A stretch of 64,000 nt of DNA, from positions 12,897,419 through 12,961,418 of the forward strand of contig CM037839.1 in assembly GCA_021234535.1 (NCBI GenBank). Reading direction: 5' to 3'. Position 1 is the stretch's first letter. Every line of letters begins with the position of its first letter. A program made the position numbers and the translations under genes. The notes below the pieces were generated by a model. It was not told where the DNA came from. It did no database searches and saw only the letters and a program-made list of their open reading frames with translations. Below are positions 1 to 64,000 of the stretch, one piece after another. This DNA comes from Stichopus chloronotus (lineage: Eukaryota > Echinodermata > Holothuroidea > Aspidochirotida > Stichopodidae).

Positions 1-3000
1 TGTAAAATATGGTTACACAGTTCTATGAATTTTGGAGCCACAAATACTCGTAACAATACCTTTTGTTTATGTACATTTATGGTTATCTTCAGCACAATAA
101 CCATCTCCGAAGAGAGAGGAAAAAAAAAAAAAAAAACATGAGTAAGAATACGTCGTTACCCTATGACACAGAGATTACACTCTGTATTAACGACAGAATA
201 CCATACAAGAGTTCTCTACTGCCGCTCCACTTTCTGAACAGCGAACTACATTGGAAACACAAGGACACCAGTGAAATATTTGAGGGAGAGCTCTCACAGA
301 GTGTGGACCGGCGGAGCATACAAATTTGTGTAACCTATCTTTATTTTACCTACTGTCATTTTACTGATACTACAGACAGGGAAGTGTAATACATCCCTTC
401 TACAGGCAGGTCGATTTTAAAATCTAAAACTTTACCAATTAGGTATGATATATAACAATATATCCAATATCACAGCCCCCCTTTTTTTTGCATAGTTCCA
501 GTATCACAGCCCCCCTTTTTTTGCATAGTGTCCATTTATGGCTACGGTCGAAGGGTTATATGCACTTTGACCCAACGTGTCAGGAGTGGTCATGCATGTC
601 AAAGCACACGTGTATTTAGAGCTAGGTGTTACCCCGGCGTTGTTTGCAGGGAACAGTATTCTCGCATGGAGAAAATAACAGAGAGGATGAAACCCGGTTT
701 CTGGTAATTATCTTCCCTTGTTTTCTTTGTTTTGTTGATATTTGTTGATTGTTTTATTTAGAGTTTGCCACGTCATTTGTATTATTCACGTTAAGACGTT
801 TTGAGAGACATCAGGGGCTCAAGTGGAAGGTCCGTGACCACTCACACACAATAAACAAGGATAGGTATGAATGGGCGTTTACCAGGGGTAAATAGTCTCT
901 ACTATTTAGCCCTGATTTAAATTATGAATTAAAACATTGTCGATACATCAAAATCATGTTTTATGAGTACACCGTTCACCGCCATGTCAAACAATGAATA
1001 GACAAATTAGGTTTCTGTTTGGGAAATTCTTAAAAAAGTTCTCAATACCGATAGATCGACGTTTCTTCGCCAAGCAAAAGGTTGAGCTTCATAGCATATG
1101 TCACATGTGGCCAATTGGTCAGTTTCCTTATGGCAAGGGTTTTGACCTCAAAAAAGTCTATCAAGGACAAATGCTGAATTACACCTCCACGCACACATTG
1201 TGTTAAAATAACTACCTTTTGTTGTTTTAAGGGGTATTAACAACTATACAGAAGACCTGGATTTCCAATTTGGTCCATCAGTAAGGAAGAGTCATATTCA
1301 ACAAACTGAAAAGTACACTGAGGAGTTTTGTAGATTGCATTATAAATTTAATATTGAATATCTACCAGTTCTCAACAATATCATATGAAACGATTCTGAA
1401 CTTGGAACGTTTCTTTGATTCCAATTTTTTTTGGGGGGGGGGGGTATTCTCAACGTCCCCTCCCCGTATCATCCATTCTACCTCTTTCTTCAACGTGTTA
1501 TGCCACTTGTTGACAGGAACTTTATGCATGTGAGACTAGAAGTAACCCTGCCAATGTTGGTAAGTGAGCATATTCGTAAGTTGCATCATGATTAAAACAG
1601 GCAAGCAATAGTCTTGCCTTTGATAACGTGACCGTAAACGCTTTCATTCTTCATCACAGTTAACCTGATAATATTATTGCCATGCACTTTGAAAAACCGT
1701 TTTTATTTTCCCATGTAAGACATACAATATTTCAATGTTCGGCAGGGGAGAGACGATAAGACGGCCTTGAAATAATGTCATGGTGTAACATTGTTTACAA
1801 TGTATTCATAACAAAGGTAGTGGATAAATTGATAATAACAAGAAGACATAATCTTCAGTAGGTTTGTTCATGTTGATTACATATTGATTAAATATTGATA
1901 TTGATTGAACTGATTCTCAGTCTCGGTGATTTTCTACGTCGTACCTGGCACGACGACCAACTTTATGATAACTTTTGGATCCAATTTTTTTTCCGTCACT
2001 GTTAGTGAAAATCCTTACCTTTCTTGTGCTCGTACTTCATTTTTGTTTTCTAGAACGATAATCCGAGTTTTAAACATGGATACTCTTATGGCTTTAAATT
2101 CAAATCAACTTTTTAGTTGCTGTAATAGATATTTTCCAGTGTTAAATAAAACAAGGGCAAATGAAGGTGTACGCTGCTGTGAAGAGTTTATTCAGGCACG
2201 ACGCATGCGCCCTGGGAATTTATCAAGACAGCCAACTTGCAATAGCTCCTTGCACGCAGACGGTGACAGTTTGTGCATGATTAACTTACTATAACATTAT
2301 TCAAACTCACCTTACAGAATTATTAATTGCAAAGTCTACGATCTCTCTCGAATATTCTTTAATTTCTTTTCCGTAGGTTGGTTAGAGAGAGAGTGGCGGG
2401 GGGGGGGGGGGCGGTTTTTCTGTTTGTTTTGGCTTTTTAATTTCCAATCTGGAATTAACAGATTTATTCCTTTGTTCACTTTACTCTGGGGTTCTGCTTC
2501 CGCACAATCCTTAAGTAGCTTTCCGGTACTACGACACCTCAACTGCATCTTCATTAGTTCATGATGTTACGTTTTTTTCTTTTCTTTTTTTTTTACTTGT
2601 ATTCTGAAATAAAATATTTTTAAATTCCAGAAACTTTATCATCGCACTTAAAGAAAAAACTTTCTGCAAGTCTAATACTCTCAGTGTTTAGAGATCAGAT
2701 GTATAACTTGCATAATTGCAAAATTTTTTAAATGTATCAAAGTTTCAAACTCTTTTCATGAATATGAAGTTAAAATGCAGTGACCTCAAGGCCAACATAG
2801 CAGCATGTCCTTATGATACGCGGAATCTGATTTTACTGGATTCATTTTGTAATGCTACATAAAATAGCCATAATCAGGGAATATTTGTGAGACTCAGCAA
2901 AAAATCATGTGAAAGCTATAACCCACGCATTATTCGCTTTCCTTTTGTTGTTTGGCTTTGAGTGGTTTTTTATTGTTCTAGCGAGATAATTAATGACAGT

Positions 3001-4933
3001 CAACGATTACTCATTACCCCGCGCAAAGGAAACAATAAAGACAAAATTCAAACGAAAACAAACTACCGACCACAGCCTTCTATATCCCATGGAAGTGATG
3101 GTCACCGAAAACTGACACTTGTGTAACAAGTCAACATAAGTTAAGGTCACACTGAAAAGCCTACTTAGCAAGAGTGGATACTGTGAATTCATGGATGGAA
3201 TGATAACACGGCGGAGAGAAATGCAAACAATGAAGGATCGTTATTCGTTGATAGACCACCAAGACCTGTCAAACCTGTAGGGTAAGGGGAAAAAAAAACT
3301 TTGAAGCAAGAAGGACAATTTGTTGGGAAAAAAAATATTTTCATCGCAAAGCATATTTTTCTTTTTTACTTTTAATGTGTAGACTTGTTTATTGTCGTTT
3401 TAAGGTAGATGCCTGCAATTTACTAGATGCGCCGAAGTTTCCTGAAATATTTATGTGCCAACTATTACCAGTAAACTTGTTTGACGTTCCCACGGGCTTA
3501 TACACAACATTTTTCCAAAATCCCACATGTATTTGCTTATACATGGTTGTTGTGTTTTTAAATAAAAAGAGGAAGACTGGAAAACAGACTGACACATAGA
3601 GCAACCGACAGAGGGAGACGATTTTTTTAAATATTTGTGAAGACCCCTGCAAGGAGGAGAGCATGAAATTACAGTAGTAACTTCCTGACGTCATGGCAAA
3701 ACTCCAACAGATAGTTGGCAGGCTGTTAGTTGGGATGGGGTGTTTGAGTGAGGGTGATAGAATTATTCCTCTTTTGGTCTGGGATAATTCTAGTTATGTA
3801 TCTCTGTAATAGCTCAACGATATGTAAATGTAGGAGCAGTAAATCGTAACACATTCCGAGCGCTGTAATTTCTTAGCTTTGTCACATTCAGTCATAGAGC
3901 GCCACCAATTCAGGTTAAAAACGATTGTTACGCAAATTTTGAAATCAGGTTAATGAACAAGGTGGAGGGTGAGGTGTGAAAGGCTGGTACAATGGAATAA
4001 TTCCCCGATAATCTCTTCACTCTTCTTGCTTACAAGAAAAGAAAAATGGCAAAGTCCAGGTTTTCAGTTTTACGTCTGGAATTTTTCTTTCCTGGCGGAG
4101 ATAACCAATTACGTGAAGCCGACCACGTTCCCCGCAGACCCACAGTTGAATTTATACAAGGGAGGTGTTATCTAAACGACACAACCCTGTATATACTTTC
4201 TAAATTCCAAGTGTATGCTCAACGGCTTGAAAAGAAACAGGGTATAGAAGACACCTCTCTAACCATGACAAAGGGTTCTTGCCATGCTTCCGACATAACA
4301 ATATCGTCACAGGGAGATACCGTATGACTACCATAATGAACCGTATAGAAGGTATACGCTTCGTTTCCTGAACGGATATGACAGTGTAAGAATAACACCA
4401 GTAACTCTCCACCTACCAACTGTTTTGCAGTAGTACCTTAATGTTCTCAGAGCTGAGATAGAGTGTTACTATTAGGACCACTTATTGAGTTTCTCAATAT
4501 GGAGCATTAATGTCAATAGAAAGAAGAGAGGTCGAGTAACAACAATTATTCTACAAAAAAACACTTTTGTAGAAAAAGGTACACATAGTTTGGTATAGGT
4601 GAAGGTTGCTTCCTGCAATAACTACAGCATACGTCAAACTTTGTGACGACTTTATCGCCAAAAGGATCGAAAACGTTCGTTTCGGGGTGTTTACATTTTG
4701 CTCCTTCATGATTAATAATTCTAGAATCTTTTTCTCTCACATATTTTATGGTATCTCAGATTTTCCACAATATTTTACAGGATTATCAGAATAAATTTGC
4801 GATATATTTTCAACAGACTACAGAGTGCGGACGTTTTCAAAGCTTGCGGATTTTTGTTGTTGTTTCGATACTGCTAACGTGGCCTTGCTGTCCTTGAGTC
4901 TCGGAGTGCTTACCTGCAGAAGATAAGGACGGG
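1..4933 (+). other. 5' flank of the Tie-like gene
   Basis: No exon of either gene, promoter or RNA gene could be assigned. The sequence is AT-rich with short G and A homopolymers (for example around 1433 and 2399). A frame at 93-329 is listed separately as a doubtful exon. The transcription start presumably lies here, or a non-coding first exon does, but no distinguishing signal is visible. Confidence 0.5.
93..329 (+). other. Doubtful exon-like open frame
   Basis: An open frame bounded by an acceptor-like atggttatcttcag and a donor-like GTAACC at 330. It reads, after a poly-Lys stretch from an A-run, SLPYDTEITLCINDRIPYKS and later SELHWKHKDTSEIFEGE. The ITLC...LHWK spacing is loosely Ig-like. 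No family is recognised, no neighbouring exon is seen, and the A-run argues for chance. Confidence 0.12.
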
Positions 4934-50535
<45,602 letters not shown>

Positions 50536-50719
50536 GATGTTGGTTTTACAAGCAAAGAGGATGGTGAGAGGAGAAAGACAAGGGACTGTCTCTGAAAGTG
50601 GAAGGGTCCATGGATTTCACGTACTGTATGACAAGAAGAAGTTGTGGCGATTATTTAGCGTAACCGACCACATTTGATACAAGATCACCTAAGGGCCAGT
50701 TGGTATACAGTTGAGGATT

Positions 50720-50795
50720 GGTTAACAACCAATGAGGTTCTACAAGTCCTTGTAGAACTTCTACAAGTCCTTAGTAGAACCTCCTTGGGTTAACC
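50720..50795 (+). repeat. Imperfect inverted repeat in the 3' UTR
   Basis: ggttaacaaccaatgaggtt at the left pairs with aacctccttgggttaacc at the right. Between them ttctacaag and its complement repeat, giving a stem of about 30 pairs. Transcribed with the Tie-like message if the 3' UTR extends as proposed. Confidence 0.72.
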
Positions 50796-51742
50796 ATGGA
50801 GCTGTTGCAGGTATGTCACTCTTGTCCGAAAGAAGATTTGTGGCCACAATAGTGATGTGTGCTTTCATGTGGTGTGGACATGCGTATTTATGTATACGAT
50901 ATACCACAGAGAAAAGACAATCACGCCACTTTAATCTGTTCTAACAGGTTATAATATGCCGTAACAAATTGATGGCCTGTTGTCGTCATAGAGAAGAATA
51001 GACCACAAGTGCCGCAGAGAAGAAAGAAGGTCCCTGTAGTTACATGGCTCATCCCTCACATCCCTGCAAACAGGACAAAAAGTCATTTATCTGTTACTTA
51101 GTTGGATCTTAGTTTGATGTATCTTACGGCAGCAGTACTATAGAACCAGTGCTTGTTGACGGAGTGACGTAACGTAATTTATGAATTTGCTATCGTTTCT
51201 TAAACCTTCAAACCTAACATCTGCCTTTCAGTATTTAAACTTTCATTCCAGAAAAATGACTATGATAAGTAAACATGTGACTTGCTTAGCAGGTTTTACA
51301 CCAACTTTGCTGCATTGCCCGTGTTTCAAGTACCAGGCGTCCACATATACAATAATTTGCAACTAAGGTTCTGTCGTCATGTCACCATAGATGCGTTAGC
51401 TTTCAGCACAATCATATGATAACATTTGAAATGTTAGTTTGAAGTAATGTGTAAATATTTTTAAGGTTGTGAATTTCCGGAATGGGACATTTTGCATTAC
51501 CTATTTTTTTTAAATGCTGGTGTTGCGATTTAACACGAGGGCGACATAAGTACAAATGTTCCGTAAATTGTAAATAACATACATGCTCAACTTTTTGGCT
51601 GTCATTTCAAAACATTCCAATTGTGCCTTATGCTTCTTGTTGTTTACCGATGAAAGTATTATTTTAAGTTAGCCTTTCTTTTGTTTTTGCTTTCTACTCA
51701 CTTGCCAGTGTGTAAATACTATATTGGGAACTTTACTCTGTA

Positions 51743-51748
51743 AATAAA
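51743..51748 (+). terminator. Poly(A) signal AATAAA, Tie-like gene
   Basis: Canonical AATAAA about 1.2 kb after the stop codon, followed within 30 bases by a T/GT-rich stretch (cttctttgtctg). No better signal is seen nearer the stop. Confidence 0.6.
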
Positions 51749-51770
51749 GGCGAACGTTTTTCATTCCTGC

Positions 51771-53214
51771 ACTTCTTTGTCTGTTTTACTGCTGTACCTT
51801 GAAGCTTTTTGTTTTATAGAGGGGCAGTTGGGTGTTCTGCAACATGGATGAAACCAGGAAATTCTTTTACCACCAAGACAGACAAATGTCAGCAGAACTA
51901 TTTCACCATCAACCTCCTGGCGCCGTCATCTACTCATGTTTCCTTGCTAGGAGTCAGTGGGAGGGATGGGAGCTTCTGTTAGAGAGCTGAGCTTATCCAC
52001 CAGTGTCAGCTTTGCATAGCAGCCACAAAGATCTAAGCAGGCAAAGACGGAGAGAATAATGAGAACACTTTTTGTTTTGGGGGTGTTTTGTCATGAATAA
52101 AATTTTTGCATCAACAAATACATTTAAATACAAGAAGTAGAAAAAATAGGGGCCTGGAGTCAAAGCATGTTGTTTTAAATGCCTTCTAACGACCAAATGA
52201 TTTTGACACAATGATCATCAGTGGTAATATAACAGACAATAATTATACAGCATTCTAACAAAAAAAAAAGAAAGGAGTGCTTTCGAGGCAGTTGTTATCC
52301 TTCACAGAGACTAAATACACTATACCTAAACTGGCCTGATGTAAGACTTATCAGTTTACAATCATCAGGATTGAGACCACACAGATCACATCAGGCTAGT
52401 AAAAGAAAACTGAAAACCATTTCAATGAACAAAACAGATATAAGCTTCTTTGAAATAAATATCTTTCCTTTGCTTTTTTGATAAGTACATAAAAGAAAAA
52501 ATAAAACATGATCTTTTGGTGTATCATCTGAAAACAAAATAGCAACAATGAACCATTATGAATTGCATGGTTCTGGTAGAGGTAACATTACTGAAAGTTA
52601 ATAATATGTACGCTATTACACAGAGAGAGCAGGAAGGAAGAAGACAAAATTAAGAAAGGTATCTATAGAATACAATGGTACAACAAAAATTTGTGTTACA
52701 TAACCAATCGGCAATATATATATATACTGAATACACCAAATCATTACAAGCAACAACAAATCCACCAAAAAGAATCCGAAAATTATTCCTCTAAATGTGC
52801 AACAAAAAAAAACTGAAGCAAGGAAATAAAAAACATGAATTTGCAAGTCTGATGTTTACTGCTTGCTAGCATGTACTGCTAGATCAATTCTCCCTACCTT
52901 CTGGATCTTTTCAAGATTCCAACTTCTGACAGATGGTCAAAAATGAACAACATAAAGAGACATTTTAAATAAAAACAATAAAATGCACCATAAAATGCCT
53001 AGATGGACAATATATATATATATCCAGACCAATGAGGTCAAATCAGACTTATCGTATTAAAATCATTTTAAAAATCTGAAATGGAGCACCAAACAATTAC
53101 CAATTTTAACCTCTAGATGTTTCTTCTTTGTGCAAATATTTCTCACACAAACAAAAATAGAACACTCTACTAAACCAGCCTGATTTTAACCCAAAGTGGT
53201 CCAACCTGGTTACT
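51771..53214. other. Intergenic region between two converging genes
   Basis: AT-rich, no coding sequence or RNA gene recognised. Short (AT)n patches at about 52715 and 53010. Either 3' UTR could extend into it. Confidence 0.55.
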
Positions 53215-53219
53215 TCAGT

Positions 53220-54144
53220 ATTACTCTTCACAAGAAAATATTTATTGCAACTACACAAAAGTGCAAGTTTCATTTCATACTTTTGAATCCCTTCTCGGGG
53301 GTTTCACACTCCTGCTTATTTTCCTCTTCTCTTTTCTCTCTCTGAATCGCTGCGAAACTTATCTCTCTTTCACTGGCACGACCAATCATGGAAACTAAAC
53401 AATGAAGACGATGAGCCTGAAGTGGTCTCAAATACTTAAAACAGACCAACAGAACATTTTGCAAATTCATTTACTTGTTCATGATTCCGCAGCTGCTGCT
53501 GCAAAAGTATGGCCAAACCAATGACACGCATCGTAACAGAGCATCAAAAATCATCTGAAGGCTCCTCGTGCAGTACGAAACAACTGCAAATCCAAAATAA
53601 CAAAATCTGTTGCTAAAGTTTCTTCACAATTTAAAAAAGACTGCACATGATTAAAAAGAGTGTTGCTTGCATGGCAGTTTCAAAGTGTTAAGAATATCCT
53701 CGACAAGAAAGTGATACAAAACTATTTTAAAAGGCACGTTTTCATTTGCATCTAACGGTGAGAGGACACCGGTAGAGCAAAAGTTTGGGAAGTTCAGATT
53801 TGTAATGGAAAATAGCTTTTTCTATAATTTTTTTTTTGTGGTGAATACAAAATTGGGGTCTGTTTACGCCAGTGCTTCTTGAAAACCTATCAACATGTAA
53901 TACTTTTTTTTTACTGTCTTAGAATAATTGCGTCTCTGATAATGAAACGTTATTGCTGCTTGTTGCGGAGAAAAGCTTTTAAAAAGAATCTAGTAACATT
54001 GAACTCTGTCCAGCTGTCTGAACAGCAAACTGACAGGTTATACAGAGCTGCAAAGTTGATTGGTTGTTTCATTTTTCTGACACCACAAAACCCCTCATTT
54101 GTGAGCAAAACCAGATGATGTTGCAGACACAACCTTCTGCAACA
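53220..54144 (-). other. Probable 3' UTR of the KANK-like gene
   Basis: Non-coding sequence from the stop codon to just beyond the minus-strand AATAAA at 53241. AT-rich, no repeats recognised. Extent inferred from that signal. Confidence 0.55.
53241..53246 (-). terminator. Poly(A) signal AATAAA (minus strand), KANK-like gene
   Basis: tttatt on the plus strand reads AATAAA on the minus strand, about 900 bases after the stop. It is the first such signal I find downstream of the stop. Confidence 0.5.
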
Positions 54145-63538
<9,394 letters not shown>

Positions 63539-64000
63539 CTGCAAAGTACGAGAGAAACTCACTATGTGAAAAAGAATACTCTCCAGTTTGAGAGTCTGGT
63601 CACTACACACAATAAAATATAGGCAACAAAGGGTCCTCAAGAAAAGTTCTAAGAATTATATCGGCAAAAACAACTTTCTAATGTCACTCCTTCACAAGAA
63701 ACACGTTGACAACTTATCACTACGTAATGTAAAAGGATCGATAAATGTAAGCAATAACAATAACAAAATGGAGGTTTCACCAGCAAAAGCAAAGAGTGTT
63801 TGAAGTGTGTCAGTGTCACTTCAAAGAAACTTTCTGATCACTTGATGCAAGGTTTCAGACGATATGTTGTATCATGCCATTGCTTCTAAGCTCCCTCACA
63901 TGGTCTGGGAATTACGGAAGGACGGTGACCAGATACACACACACGCACACACACAATTGTCAGGCGCTAGATCATGGTCAATATGGTTACAAGGCACAGG
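63539..64000 (-). other. KANK intron running out of the window
   Basis: No exon recognised on the minus strand; a short (CA)n patch at about 63935-63953. Upstream KANK exons must lie beyond the window end. Confidence 0.6.

Larger units (their letters stand above)
50536..51770 (+). other. Probable 3' UTR of the Tie-like gene
   Basis: Non-coding sequence after the stop codon, AT-rich and without repeats apart from a hairpin at about 50720-50795. It ends just after the AATAAA at 51743. The extent is inferred from that signal alone. Confidence 0.6.

Overview
This is animal nuclear DNA: AT-rich, with small coding exons between long repeat-filled introns and GT-AG splice sites at every exon I placed. 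It carries two recognisable genes arranged tail to tail. The repeat-rich introns and an ectodomain close to, but not the same as, the vertebrate Tie receptors suggest a non-vertebrate deuterostome. An echinoderm, possibly a sea cucumber, is my best guess, but the species call is inference.

Gene 1 (+ strand, about 4934-50535) is a complete Tie-family receptor tyrosine kinase (TIE1/TEK-like), read here as 25 coding exons. The order is signal peptide, Ig1, Ig2, three EGF repeats, an additional Ig-like domain on two exons, Ig3, four fibronectin type III domains, a short stem, a transmembrane segment, a juxtamembrane region, a tyrosine kinase and a short tail with a YVN motif. Exon phases join without conflict from end to end. 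The one exception is a single extra base, most likely in a C5 run at 44335-44339, just before the kinase. Allowing for it, the product is about 1393 residues, against roughly 1120 for vertebrate Tie2. The excess is mainly one Ig-like and one FN3 module.

Gene 2 (- strand, 63538 down to 54145) is the 3' part of a KANK gene (KN motif and ankyrin repeat protein): a Ser/Lys-rich linker, a helical region, five ankyrin repeats and a Ser/Pro-rich C-terminal tail. Its KN motif and coiled coil lie beyond position 64000. The two genes converge with about 1.5 kb between their probable poly(A) sites.

The introns hold mobile and repeated DNA: a hAT-like element with a perfect 8-bp target duplication (48468-49254), a second hAT-type miniature element (44709-44951), a long-armed foldback element with internal tandem repeats (about 36438-38146), a small foldback MITE (50118-50333), two pairs of dispersed repeats, several minisatellites, an (AT)n tract and many G/C homopolymers. 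I see no rRNA, tRNA, CRISPR array or viral gene. The promoter and 5' UTR of the Tie-like gene could not be located.

Functionally, the first gene encodes a cell-surface receptor that in vertebrates binds angiopoietins. The second encodes a cortical adhesion and cytoskeleton scaffold. No direct link between them is shown by the sequence, although TIE/TEK and KANK genes are also chromosomal neighbours on a broad scale in human.
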